DNA of 64,000 nucleotides from Ceratobasidium sp. AG-K (Eukaryota > Basidiomycota > Agaricomycetes > Cantharellales > Ceratobasidiaceae), in contig JAWNGF010000008.1 in the NCBI GenBank assembly GCA_037039685.1, positions 2,356,001-2,420,000 of the forward strand, written 5' to 3'. Under the pieces are notes generated by a model. The model saw nothing but the letters and a program-made list of their open reading frames with translations. It did no database searches and was not told the origin of the DNA. This document shows, piece by piece, positions 42,498-54,223 of this stretch (position 1 is the first letter of the stretch; each line of letters begins with the position of its first letter). Position numbers and translations under genes: made by a program.

Positions 42498-42954
42498 TGT
42501 CGTAAGCTTCTTCTTGGTGGCTATGAGGCAAGCCGCAATGGAGAGTGAACGGCACTAAGACCTAAGTGACCTCTTGAACCGCAACACACTTAAGCGTCTG
42601 TAGGCTCTTGAGGGTAGGGGTGGTTCTAAGTGCCACTCAGAGGGGATGTTTTGACGAGACAAAACAAGCTGGGTTTACCAGGCTTGTTGGTCCTCTATAT
42701 ATATTCAGAACGTGGCCGAGTCATACAAGGCGCAGCCACACGAGTCACACAGAACAGCCAGTCAGGAGCGTCCAAGTGAGTCATGCTGTATGAACAGACA
42801 TGACTCGTACAAAGCACAGCCGCGTTACACAAAGTAACAGAAAACCACAAGAAGGTGGCAACGCGGCAAGCGGAAACGGAAACACAACACAACAAGAAGA
42901 GAACAGGCGGGCGAGACAACAGGCAAGTCCGATGTCGAGAGCTAGCTCACGACA
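42498..42954 (-). repeat. 5' LTR of R2 (457 bp)
   Basis: Partner of 35733-36189. On the minus strand the promoter TATA box lies near 42695-42705 and the putative transcript start at 42670. The right duplication AAACT follows at 42955. Confidence 0.95.
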
Positions 42955-43977
42955 AAACTGGTGCAAAGGTCTTTTAGGAGAGGACAAAGTCAATTGCAGG
43001 CTATTGGGATTGCCGCAGTACTCTGGGGTATGACACTTCAACAAGGGTATACCAGTAATTAGCCGGTGGACAGAAAATGAGGCCAAAAATCTGGCCAAAG
43101 TGTTCTTGCCTGTCGTAGCTGGGTGGAACAATGCAAGGCTTGTCAAGGCAGCTTGAGTGATTCTTGATTTTCAGGTTTGGGCACATCAGCAAGAAATGAC
43201 AGGTGAGGATCTGGACAATCTGGATAAGGACCTGAAGGCGTTCCACAAAGTCAAGTTGGTATTTGAGCACAAGAAGGCCTTGGATACAGGCCTCCTGTTT
43301 GATGGAATTCCCAAGCCCCACATGCTCAGCCATTATATGGACTTGATTTGCAAGCTGGACATGCCAGACAGGTCCAACACAGAAATCTCTGAGCACTTGC
43401 AGATTGACTGCATGAAGAAAGGGTGGCAAGTGTCCAACAAAGTCAACACTACTGAGCATATGGCAACTTACCTACAGCAAAAGGAGGCCTGGGCCATTTT
43501 TTGTGCATATATGTACAAAGCTGGGAAACCTCCCATAAGCTTGAGATGGCAGTACAAGTCAATTGAGGCACCAGATGGTTCAGACATGCCAGTCATTGGG
43601 GCCAATCACAATAGGGTCAAGGGTGGAGTTTGCAACAAAAGCACAGATGAGGCAGAAGACACAGTCAATGGCAACAGGGATGGGGATGGCAAGAATAAAT
43701 GTGGTGGTGGTAGATGGCATTGTGATTGATCTCCTTCAACTCTGGGCAAGAAGGCCTTTGGCTATTTGATTTCAAAACATGGCTCCAAACGGGTGATTGG
43801 ATCCACTTGCAAGTTCCTCACCACACTCTCCCCATCCCAGTCAAAAACACTCCACTTAAAGTTAGGTGTATGGCAGGGGTGCAGGTTAGATGGTGCATGC
43901 ACATATTTTCATTGAGTGACCAACCTATTTTAGCTGGGTGCATGCAGGGTCACCCATCTAGCACCATATGCATGTAA

Positions 43978-45260
43978 ATAAAATCATGTAAATTTGAGCA
44001 TGTGTCAACGGGGCTCTGGCTTGTACTCAGCTATGTTTAGGTGTCATACCCAGCAGTTTGTGCCAATGAGCTCCTCATGTGCACAGGTCAATAATACATA
44101 GACAACACAGTTAAATTTCAATGCTACAGGTAAAACTACATGGTCACATTGTCTAAAGTTACATATAAAGACAATGATAATAATAACAAACCCTGTCAGT
44201 CCTAACCATTGATCCCAGCAGGCCATCCATCACATGCGCCTGGAGATTCAATGGTATGGCACTGATGGGTATAAAGGAGCCTCATTTGGTAGCACATTTG
44301 AGTCCAGGGTTGGGTCAGCTGTCCATAGAGTGTTGGGGTTGTCCAGGAAAGGAGAACTGAACCAGGGGTGGGGGACAAAGAAGAGTCAAATAGGAATCAA
44401 GCAAGTCAAAGGGAACAATGTGGGGAGTTGAACTTGTAGTCTACTTCTGGGTGCAAGTTTGGCTGTGTGTCTTGGGGCCAACAGTAATCTTAATGGTGCC
44501 AATGGCTTGAGGTTTCCCCTAGGGTAGAGTAAGTAACTGGCACATCAGAGTTCAAATACTTACGCCCAATGAGGTTGATGGCTTTGAGGGGCCCACATCT
44601 TGCTCAGGCTTGGACTTGGGGGGTGGTGGATGCTGATGACAGGTAAGTACTAGGGGGGAGGAGGTATGCGCTCTGCAAATGCACCATCTGTGGGTAAGGC
44701 TTCCTCTTTGACATGGGTTCCTCTTCTATAGCTTCCTCCTGTACATTAGGTTTGTAAATTGCATGGCATTTGTCAACATTTGATGTTTGAGTAGATGACT
44801 TACTGGCTTGGGTGTAAGTACCTTAGTCTTCTTGGTTCCCTTCCCTTTCCCTTTCCCTGCTGGCTTCTTCTGGTTCTTGGTGGTTTTACAAGTTTAGGGA
44901 ACTCATCAGTTTCATTGAATCAGACACACAGAGGCTGCCCTTACCAGACCATCATTGGGTTCACTGGGGGTCTTGTGTGCACCTACCTTCTTTGTGATGG
45001 TACAGTTCAGCTGACTGTAAAATTAGTATAAAAAATTCCATTAATGAATGACTTACCTCCACATCTCAATCCTCATCTGAGTCCCTTCAGCTGTCTGTTG
45101 ATGTGGAAGGCCCAACCACCTCTTTGCACCTGGCTGCCTTCTCCTTTGCATTTGAGGGAGTGACAGGGTTGGGTGCTCCAGCCTTGTTCCTCAAGGCCCA
45201 TAGGTCCTTATTGCAACCTGCCTCATTTGCAATTGTCTTGTCTGCCTGACAAATGTTGCA
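43978..45260. other. Region without a resolved gene
   Basis: AT-rich with short frames on both strands. Several GTAAGT-like donors on the minus strand between 44570 and 45060 suggest small exons of the gene that follows to the right, but no domain is recognisable. Confidence 0.35.
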
Positions 45261-46980
45261 CTAACTTGGCTGTGTAGGTTGAAAGGCAGGACTAGAAGAG
45301 CACAAGGTTGAGAGACCCCTGCCTTTCTTGCTGGGGGGAATCACAGCCTTGTAGTTGTTGCAGGAGGTGGTTTGAGGGGAGTGGGAGCAGGTACACTTGT
45401 GCAGGCACAAGGACCTGGCACCTGTGGTTGATGTACAAGACTTGGTGTTGTGGCTGTCATTGTTGTCATAACCAGCTGGCGCTTTTTCAGGGTTAAGGAG
45501 GATGATCTCCCTGTTCTTGTTGTACATGTTGGCTTCACTGTCAAAGCCATCATCATCAATGTTGTCAGGCCATTGCTTTGGGCCATAGGCATTGCAACAA
45601 AGGTGCTTGTTGCATTTTGCCTTGGCTTGGTTCAATTAATAATAAGTTATCAATTCATCATTGATTTAACTTACCCCCAACCTTGGTGTATGCACAGTTT
45701 GACATGAGGTACACTGCTGCCATGGTAGCCACCACCCAACTGTCCTTGCCCAACTTGTAATGGAAGTGGAAGAGGGTCGGAAGTGTGAGTATACATAGAG
45801 GTATATGAGGAAAAATTAATTGACAACTCAGAAGATGCTTACATAGTTATGGATCTTGACAAGTGCACTGGACAAGTAATGCTTCCAGGTGACTCCTTTC
45901 CCAAAGGGGAGGTCAAAATTCTGTGGGTGCCATTTAAGGCACACCTTGCAGACAATGCCCTAGGCAGACAGGTCTCAGTAAATGGTCAGGATATGAAAAG
46001 AATACTTACCTGAATATTGCAAAATGTATCATAGTTGTTGCACAAGCTGATCAGCTTGTGAAGTGGCTTAGTGCCACCTTGTCCAGTCTGAAAACTGGGG
46101 GGCCTTGGGATGCAGATGCATGTCTTTGCATTTGCCTTGCTGAAGGTCTATAGGTTGAAGTAGCACCTGTGTTTGTGGCCAAAGAGATGCCCCTTCTGAA
46201 CGAGCTGCTTGTGCCTCTTGATGCAGTTGATCAGTTTCTCCATTTGGGTACATTGGATAACCTTTTTGCTGTTGACCAAGATTTTCACACAGCCACTGCA
46301 TGCCTTGGGGCACCTCTTGTATGACATTAGGCAGGTGTTGTATGGATGCTCATCTTCCTTTCCTGGTGACAGAGCTGGATCATGTTGGCGCTTGGAGTGG
46401 CCTGGACAAGGAGATTGGCTGCAGGGTTGCTGTTTGTTGGAAGGGGACTGGGAACAAGAATGGGGGCCATCCTTAGGGTGCAAATCGTCCTAGGAAAGAT
46501 GCTCCTGGTGGGAATCAGGGTGGGCTGGAAGGCTACAATGCTTGGATGGAGAATGGGAGCAATGTGAGCCAGAGTTGGGGGTATTGTTGTGCCCACAAGT
46601 AGGGGTGAGGCAACAGGTCTGCAAATGGTGGGATTGGCTAAGACAAATATGAGTGTAGCATAAGGGGCTTGTCACTGATTGATATCACAAATATATGCGT
46701 GCTTTGCTTACCAATGGTCATTGGTGGCAGACTTGGGGCAGGACAGGCTTGGAGATCAACTTGGAGTTGGGGAATGGCTGGGCAGCAGTGATCTACTTGA
46801 GGTTCTGAGCATGAAGACTCAGAAAAAGAGCAAAACTTACCAGCACAGTGTGATTTGGTCAAGTGAGTGACTTTGATGTCCTGAGTGCAAGGCAGCGTGG
46901 CTGGGTGGCAAGCAATGCGGCATGCGTGCCCAACCTTGGTGCTGCTCAGGTGGTTTTCTTGGGTCTGAAGATCAATCAAC
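45261..46980 (-). CDS. Unrecognised multi-exon gene, minus strand
   Basis: Minus-strand pieces with gene-like character are separated by short GT..AG gaps: about 46640-46980, 46148-46483 (with a Cys/His-rich segment CLMSYKRCPKACSGCVKILV ... GHKHRCYFNL), near 45870-46010 (VCKVCLKWHPQNFDLPFGKG), and 45261-45635 (QAKAKCNKHLCCNAYGPKQW). I do not recognise a family. The paired Cys/His residues could bind metal. The CMC element to the right may have inserted in this gene, because a small minus-strand gene piece resumes at 54386 beyond it. Exon limits are not reliable. Confidence 0.3.
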
Positions 46981-47576
46981 CATCAGACTCTGACTATCAC
47001 TGTGGACCACAGAGTTCCGTGTTTTACGGAGGCAAGAACATGGGCAGGACCTCCGTGTCGCACCTGGAATATGCCCGTGATTTTTTATATGGGAAATATG
47101 TCTGTGATTTTGGCAAATCACGGACCCACGTGTACGGGCCAGCCCGCTGGGGTTCTCACCGTGTAATGTAAATAGCATAAAATCGATTATTTTTACGGAC
47201 ATTTACAACACGGGGCGAAACGACGGATTCCACGGAGAACACCACGAACAAACACGGATAAAAGGCACGTAATACAAAAAAATACAGGGAGAAACGGTGT
47301 GAAACACAAGATAAATGCACATATCTACAAACGAAACTGGAGAAAAGTCCGTAAAAAGCGAAAATCCGGCACGATTGTCCATAAAATCGAAATAAGATGA
47401 ATAGCGCCGGATAGAAAGCAAACCCAGAAAAGCATTAGCAAAGGAGGAATACGGGGGAAACCCCCGGGAAAAGAAAAACGGTCTGAATGCCGCTTGTTCG
47501 GTCCCAGCCTTCGAGCACATGGTATACTGGATACTGCGCAAGTTATAAGTAGTCAATAGGTTTGCAGACGGCCAAC

Positions 47577-49715
47577 TTACAAGTCAGACGGGGGTTTGCC
47601 ACTGTTACTTGCGACCACGACGGTTACCCCTGCCAAACGACTATGAGTGATTTCAATTGACGAGGTGAATGAGACTTACCTTTTGGGTGGCTCCGGGGTA
47701 GCTAGATCGACTTGCTGGACAAGTTCTTGCTTCGCCGATCGGGTCACGACCTTACCGCCTGTCGCAGGAGGCCTGCCGCGTCGGGAAGGGCCTGGGGCCA
47801 GAGGAGCATTGACATCGGTGTCGGGGGCGGGCACGTCTTGATCGGTGTTCTTTCCCTTCCCCTTTCCCTTCCCCTTCGTCGCCGGAGCAGGGCCTTTAGG
47901 GGGTGCAGGATCAGCAGGGGCCCTGGTCGCGTTGCGGCGCTTGTCGGTCCTCGCATTGGCAGGCTCGGGAGCGGGAGGATTGGCGGGAGGGGCCGTGGGA
48001 GGGGCTGTCGATTTGCCTTTTTTGTTGACGGGCTTGGGCTTGGACTTGGGAGCGGGCGCATCAGGTATGGGAGCAGGCAGGGGGACGTCGGGCTGAGATA
48101 CAGGGCTGGCCCTGGTTTGCTTCTTGGACTTGGTTGGAGGGTCGGCGTTTGGCTCGGGGTCGGTAGACTTGATGACCTCCACAAGGTCGGGAACCGGCTT
48201 CTCGGCACGCGATTTCTTTGGTGCACGCTTGCGAGAGTTGAGCTCGGAGTCCAGAACTTCCTGCTGGTAGCCCGCGGCCCAGGACTGGGAGCTCTCCTCC
48301 ACAAGAGTGCCGGCTTTACGTTTCTACCTTTGCGTTAGGTAGTAGAACGTAAAGATGGTTATTGCCCTTACCTGAGCACCATTTGCCAATCCACTGGCGG
48401 GAGCCGATGAGGTGATATCGACGTTACGGACAGGGGACGTGTTGCGAAGTGTCGATGGAGGGGACGGTGTGCGAGCTGGTGGGCGCTCAGGCAAGCTGGC
48501 GATGATTTCGGTGGCCGTCTTGGTGTCGGCATCAGCATCGTCGTCTACCCAGGTCTTGTCGTCGCCGTCGCTGCTATCTTCCTGGTCATCGCCGCCTTCC
48601 TCGTCCTCGTCGTCTTCGATCCACTTGCGCTTCTGTTCGATCAATCAGTATAGTTCAAGCTGAAACCGACACTCGTTACTCACCTTTGAAGCTGCAGTAT
48701 AAGTTGTTACCCGTGTTTCTTCGTCCTCGTCGTCCTTGTCGTTGCGCACGTCCTGGCTCTGTTGTTGATCCTTGCTTGGGCCATCGCCGTCGTCGTCCCC
48801 ATCCCCATCCCCGTCACCTTCCCCCTCGTTGACACCGTCGCTTTTGTTATTTGCATCGCCCTGGCCGTTGCCATTGTCTTGATTCTTGCCTGAGCCCGCA
48901 TCTTGGTCGTCCTGCCCCCCCGTTCCGCCCTGGCCGTTCTCCTGGTTTAGGTCGTCGGCATCTTCAGTGTCATCGACCTCAACCTTGGCCTTCTTCTTCC
49001 GAGGTTGGCCCTTCCGCTTGCCATTGTCCCGCTTATTTGAGAGGCAGTTTTGGAGGATCGCTTTGGCGGCCCAGTTGGCCCGGAAGCGCCACAGGATGGG
49101 GTGCGCGTTACGCACCTGGGATGGCGTTGATGTAAATAGGCTAGATTAGAAATAGGAAATTTACTTACATTTTGTGTGAGGTTGCCCTTGTCGACCAACG
49201 AGACCCCTCGCCATGTGATTGTCTCCATACTAGCACCCAGCAGCAAATGGGATTCACGCCAAGCGGTGGCCTATTAAGGAAGTCAAAGATAAATACTAAA
49301 GTCACGAAAAAAAATCACCTTAAGCTCACCAGGATATCCAGGTATGACTGGTGCCTCCCTGCACCCTGCAATTCCTCCATCCTCATCTTGGGCTGCGTAC
49401 CTTTGCAAGGTTCCTTGGGCTTCTCAATCATGCTCCAGGATTCCCGCTGGCCGTCGGGTAACGTGATGCGAACAGTTAGGCCATTCGGCGAGTAATCGAT
49501 CTTGACTGCACAGCCGTTGATCAATAAGGTCATTATCAGCTAGTGTCGATCACCTACTTTTTGATCCCGCCAGCAAATCGCTTGATTGATTCGCTGGTGT
49601 GGCACTTGCGCTCCCCGCACGGGGTTTGGGTTTGGCATGTGCACCTGGTATAATGAGTGCTTTAGCTAGATTGTAGACATGGTAATATACTTTGTCACCT
49701 ACCTCCGGGAGCCAT
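47577..49715 (-). CDS. Acidic, AT-hook-bearing accessory gene of the Tnp2 element
   Basis: The start at 49713-49715 gives MAPG, then after a short intron GAHAKPKPRAGSASATPANQ. Further exons read IKIDYSPNGLTVRITLPDGQ, SWSMIEKPKEPCKG, SYLDI..TAWRESHLLLGAS, METITWRGVSLVDKGNLTQN and NAHPILWRFRANWAAKAIL. A basic patch (KRKGQPRKKKAK), long Asp/Glu/Gly/Asn-rich tracts, Pro/Ala/Lys-rich tracts and an AT-hook core RRGRPPATGG follow near the C-terminus. The last intron may join at about 47640 to a stop at 47577-47579; otherwise the stop is at 47676. I do not recognise a named family. Location, AT-hook and divergence from the transposase suggest a DNA-binding accessory role like TnpA of CACTA elements, which is inference. 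Confidence 0.55.
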
Positions 49716-50083
49716 TGGAATGATCTACGTGATGATTTGGTACGAGGAAGGTGGGTGTTGGTCAAAAACACGGATGTCCCGCCACCAAATGAAATCTGGT
49801 GGAGACTCAGTTAGCAATAAATGCAGCAAGCAGAGCATACAGGAAATGTTATTGGTGCACTTACTTATGCCGAATTATAAGACTGCAAGAGTGGGGGGGG
49901 GGGCAAAGCGGGGGAGGATTGTTGCGGTCGAGGGGGGTTGGGTACTTATAGGTTGGGCGCCCAACGCTTACATCAGCGCCAAACCTGTAAATTTCTGACA
50001 GCGCGCACGGACACATGCCACGCATAGTACGCTGTGCCACGCACGCCACACACCACTTGCATTATATGCCCCTCCCATGCCAT
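49716..50083. promoter_or_regulatory. Divergent promoter region of the Tnp2 element
   Basis: 368 bp separate the accessory gene start (49715, minus) from the transposase start (50084, plus). It has a G9 run at about 49892-49900 and no ORF of note. A bidirectional promoter is inferred. Confidence 0.45.
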
Positions 50084-53000
50084 GCCTCCCAAAGCAAATG
50101 CGGCAAAACAAAGGGTACCATGCGCCTGTAGGTGTGGAAATATGGTTGTTACTGAGACTCAGAAGAGACACCTACAAGCGAAACATGCAAAGTTGAATCT
50201 AGCAAGGCTAAGGTGGGTGGTAGCCTGCATATTTCGATGCTTAACCTTGGCTAAATAAACTTGCATTGCGCATATAGATCTAATCTTCATCACCACTCGA
50301 GCTTAGAGGCAATTTGTGTTCACCGTTCACGCAGCCTTGCGCTTGCCGATCCCCCGCCCGCCAACTATGACAACCCCGGAAGTCGATCAGCTAGTGGATC
50401 TCCCCCACCTTTACGTTGGCCTCTTGATCCCGACCCCCCAATCCCTGAGGTTGACTTGACTGGTTTGTGGGCTGAAGTTCTGCAAGCGCAGCCAAATCGT
50501 GCACTTGATGCTGAATCTTCCAGTAACGACCCGATTCCATCCGACATCATCTCAGTCCTTGACTCAGAAGCCAATGCTCAGCCCACCAAAGAAGATATTG
50601 AAGAATTGAACCCTGCAACATACAGACTGGCCCCCGACGCATTTACTTGAGGGAGAGTGAGGATGGAAGCGGCAAAAAACGGTAAGTCACACCTTATTTG
50701 TGATTTCTTCATGCTAATCTCTCTTAGCACGAGCAAATCTTGCCCCTGAAGAACTTGGGGACATTTGTACCTTCGATTTCATTGTCCAACATCGACTCGG
50801 TGTGTGTACTTATGCCGCTATGAGCCGGGATTTTGTCCGTAAAGATGTCCCGCACTTAGATCTGCCGTCGCTGAAATGCTTGCAGACTCAAATGCTCAAG
50901 CTCTCGGGGCTCAATTTGATTGATTACCATTGCTGTCGAAACTCGTGCGTCCTGTTCACCGGCTACCTTGCCGGCTTAGAAGAATGTCCATACTGTTGAT
51001 CCCCTGGCTACAATGCTGCTGGTGCGCCATGCGCTGTATTCACTTACATTCCCCTCATTCCTCAGCTCCTTGCGCTTTTTCGCAACCCTTGGACAGCCAA
51101 ACTCCTTTGCTATCGCTCTAACTACAAGAAAACCCATGACTTAATTGAAGACATATTCGATTCACGCATCTATCAGGAGTTATGTGATAGCTTTGTCACC
51201 ATTGATGACGTTCAACGGCCTTACAAATTCTTCTCTGATGCGCGCGAGCTGGCTCTTGGTCTCTCTGTTGATGGCATGTGCCCTTTCAAGCAACGCAAAA
51301 ACTCCTGCTGGCCCTTGATCATTGTCAACTACAATTTCCCTCCTGAAATCTGATTCCTCTTGGAGAATATTATTTGTGTTGGTGTCGTCCCCGGGCCCCA
51401 CTTGCCAAAGGACTTGAACTCATTTCTGCAGCCTCTGATTGACGAGCTTGTACAGCTGACTGAGGGTGTTGAAGCGATTGATATTCTTAATGAGGAGGTT
51501 TTCTCCTTGCGCAGTCATCTTCTTACTGGTTTTGGCGACATTCCAGCAATTACTAAGATTCTAGAGTTCCTTGGTCATAATGCTCGATACCCTTGTTGCT
51601 TTTGCCAGATCATTGCCATTCCCGGGCATACAGTCAAAGGTGGTACACACTTGTATTGCCCACTCCATCGACCCGACGGTGCCTCAATCGACCCACTCCA
51701 GCTGCCTTTACACATGCACAATGAGACCCTGAGACTTGGCGCCAAAGTCTTAAGGACCCAAAATGAATCTGCCGCCACCAAACTCGCCAGAGACTCGGGT
51801 GTGAAAGGTGTCTCACTCCTTGCACGCCTTCCATCCATCAGGGTCCCCACGTCCTTTCCAACCAAGATAATGCACATGGTTTGGCTGAATCTAATTCCCC
51901 AACTTGCTGAATTATGGACTGGGAAATTCAATAAATACGATGACGGCAAGGAACAATATCTGATGTCACCTGAACTCTGGCAAGCCTTGGGCGACGTCTG
52001 TGAAGAGTCTGGATCAACAATTCCTTCAAGCTTTGGTTGTCGAGTACCTCATCTGAATCAGCGATCACATTTTATCGCCAAATCTTGGTGTCTCTGGGCA
52101 ACTCAACTTGCTCCAAGTTTACTTTGCCAGCGCTTTATCAAATCAACATACTATGTCCATTTTGTCCGACTAGTGAACCTGATGAATCAATGTATGGACT
52201 ACTCAATGAAGCACACGGAAATAGATGAGATCTGAGAAGGATTTGCACAGTGGGTTCAAGAATATGAAAGGTACGATTGGGTGCATATATGCGTGAATTT
52301 ACTGATTGTACCTATTAGGATATACTATCAATATGACGCCAATCAACTTCAAGCATGCCCAGTTAATGTTCACTACCTCCTGCATGTTGCCGACTCAATT
52401 GAACAGATCGGCCCAATCTGGTGTTACTGGTCCTACCCGATGGAACGTTACTGCAGTTTTATTGGCACATCTGTCAAGAGCCAAAGTGTCGTAAGCTTCT
52501 TCTTTAGTGGCTATGAGACAAGCCGCGATGGAGAGTGGATGGCGCTAAGACCTAAATGACCTCTTGGACCGCAACACACTTAAGTGTCTGTAGGCTCTTG
52601 AGGGTAGGGGTGGTTCAAAGTGTCACTCAAAAGGGATGTTTGACGAGACAAAACAAGCTGGGGTTACCAGGCTTGTTGGTCCTCTATATATATTCAGAAA
52701 GTGGCCGAGTCATACAAGGCGCAGCCACATGAGTCATACGAAACCGCCAGTCAGGAGTGTCCATGTGAGTCATGCTGTATGAACAGACATGACTCGTACA
52801 AAGCACAGCCGCATTACACAATGTAACACATAACCACAAGAAGGTGGCAACGCGGCAGCAAAACAAGAGGAAAGAACAAACACAAACACAACACAGTCAA
52901 CAAGAGAGGATGAGACGCAGACGAGTCCAATGGCGAGAGCATGGCTCACAACACAGAGGTACCCAAGGAGCAACATTGCTCGATGCATTTGCAATACAGC

Positions 53001-53813
53001 TATGCTCTGTGTTGTCAGGGAGATATATGACTTGCACGACTGCGTTAGGTTTGGCAAGACAAAGTCATTGGACAAGGACAAAGATTCTCAGGGGGAGTTT
53101 GTCGCAGGGTGTAAGTGGTTCTCTTGCTGTCTCTGACTAATTGTATAACATATTTTTAAACCCTACAATTGCGCTACTTGGCCTGCACTCCCAACAACTA
53201 TACATTGACAATCAACTACGGAACAAGATCGCAAAGTACCTTACAACTGCATTTAAAGTCTCCATGACCGACGCCAAGGAGGTCATTCCTGATTCAGTAC
53301 ACCAGTGGGCGCATGTCAAAATGATTCAAGGTGGCGATTTGATCCATGTGCGTGGCTATCATAAGCTGTGCCCTGACTGACGCAACGCCTCGTTTGTTCG
53401 GGTAGGCCTAGCATATATTCTACTTGTCTGTAATAACAAGTTTCAAGTACGAGCTACTGCTCGACAGGCTTGCGCATCGCAGGAATGCGCCGGAAAACCT
53501 CTACCAAAAATCGCATTACGGGCAACTGCACTGTATATTCGAACTCCCCCTCTCAGCCAACTCGACTGTGAGTCAAAAGAGTAAGGCCCGTGTACTGCTA
53601 CTTGCGCTTGTTTTGGAAGCCAAAACGACTCGAGAAGATACCTACGAGCACAGTGTCATCTGGTACGAGGGCGAGTTGTCGACCGGCAAGGTTGTAGATG
53701 CGAACACGGTTCAGTGCGCCGTGGGACAGATCAAGGATAGGAAGCGATGGTGGATAGTGGACCGCAGCTCCGAGCTTGCGTATCCATTGCTTATATGGGG
53801 CCAGGATGACTAG
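50084..53813 (+). pseudogene. Tnp2-type transposase (CMC superfamily), split by solo LTR
   Basis: The start at 50084 gives MPPKANAAKQRVPCACRCGN with a Cys2-His2-like N-terminal finger (CACRCG ... HLQAKH). Recognisable Tnp2 blocks follow: FTYIPLIPQLLALFRNPWTA, ALGLSVDGMCPFKQRKNSCW, VGVVPGPHLPKDLNSFLQPL, GFGDIPAITKILEFLGHNAR, YPCCFCQI, GVKGVSLLARLPSIRVPTSF and KIMHMVWLNLIPQLAELWTG. IWCYWSYPMERYCSF precedes the inserted LTR. After it come RYPRSNIARC, a WAHVKMIQGGDLI block and the C-terminal part ending WGQDD at 53813. TGA stops at 50997, 51351 and 52233 each replace a likely Arg (CGA). Several short introns are apparent. The role was cut-and-paste transposition. Confidence 0.8.
52487..52953 (-). 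mobile_element. Solo R-family LTR inside the Tnp2 transposase (467 bp)
   Basis: It begins TGTCGTAAGC and ends GCTCACAACA. Flanks are CAAAG (52482-52486) and CAGAG (52954-52958), a target duplication with one mismatch. No internal R sequence is left. Confidence 0.9.
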
Positions 53814-54223
53814 TCTCACTTGTATGTTCTTATTTCATTCAGCTTTAACAAATTATCGCATATATATCCTTATTTACGTGCGTACATAACCGGAAAGCGT
53901 ATTTACGACGAGTACGGAAAGCCTAATGACAGACAGAAATACGGAAAGAAGCAAACCATCAATACCGCACAAGAAATACAAATGGATAAAAATACGGACG
54001 GTCAATAAACGGAGGTCGGCAAAATAGTTTGCGGAGAAAACCACCGTCTTAGAGGAAACACGGTGTTTGCGCCGAAACACGGAGGTACGTACTGTGCGAT
54101 TAAAATCATCCTGGAAGTCAGATACGGGACTTACTTACGTATTTTAGAAAACACGGGCCTGGCCTGAAAATGACCAGGTCCGTATTTTTGAGTACGGAGG
54201 TAGACCAACCTCCCGACCTCCGT

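Larger units (their letters stand above)
35733..42954 (-). mobile_element. Ty3/gypsy chromovirus R2, young and nearly intact
   Basis: Two 457-bp LTRs (35733-36189 and 42498-42954) bound 7,222 bp, with the duplication AAACT at 35728-35732 and 42955-42959. The LTRs differ at only 3 positions, all CpG. On the minus strand gag (one TGA), a -1 overlap, a 1,304-codon open pol frame, and a separate 3' ORF are present. Defects seen: TGA at 41374-41376 in gag and a polymerase box NIDN at 39422-39433. It is the best-preserved copy of the R family and the reference for R1 and the solo LTRs. Confidence 0.96.
34860..43977 (+). pseudogene. Plavaka-type (KDZ) transposase, split by element R2
   Basis: Plus-strand pieces on both sides of R2 read through as one gene. 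Left (34860-35732): YGKMWMWDWWWPKQ, an apparent intron (about 35007-35092), PVIVVSNQTR, AWLVYLSIRNISKW, LLIGYIPIDSL, EIVCADGGVWGIHPLLAAYM and VVPDLQHQVDTGMFGQHCVN. Right (42960-43977): WCKGLLGEDKVN, HFNKGIPVISRWTENEA, KPHMLSHYMDLICKLDMPD, HLQIDCMKKGWQVSNKVN and FSLSDQPI. These are the recurrent motifs of agaricomycete Plavaka transposases. Stops (TAG near 35333, TGA 43154-43156) and frameshifts show it was dead or dying; R2 inserted between the Asn and Trp codons of ...CVN/WCK.... Its exact 5' end is unclear. Confidence 0.75.
47026..54223 (+). mobile_element. CMC/Tnp2 DNA transposon (7.2 kb)
   Basis: A GC-richer block between hairpin termini contains a divergent gene pair: a Tnp2-type transposase (plus) and an AT-hook/acidic accessory protein (minus). 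Each end carries ACGGAGG, a 16-17 nt loop, then CCTCCGT (47026-47056 and 54194-54223), and both subterminal regions are dense in ACGG/CCGT motifs. I could not define the exact outer ends or the target duplication. A solo R LTR at 52487-52953 and several TGA stops show it is no longer active. Confidence 0.7.

Noticed and set aside
35930..42919. Identical 61- and 74-codon ORFs in both R2 LTRs (also in other R LTRs)
   Set aside because: LTR sequence; the repetition reflects the LTR pair, not a gene.
47712..48338. 208-codon plus-strand ORF rich in Gly/Arg
   Set aside because: Antisense shadow of the low-complexity Pro/Ala/Lys part of the minus-strand accessory gene.
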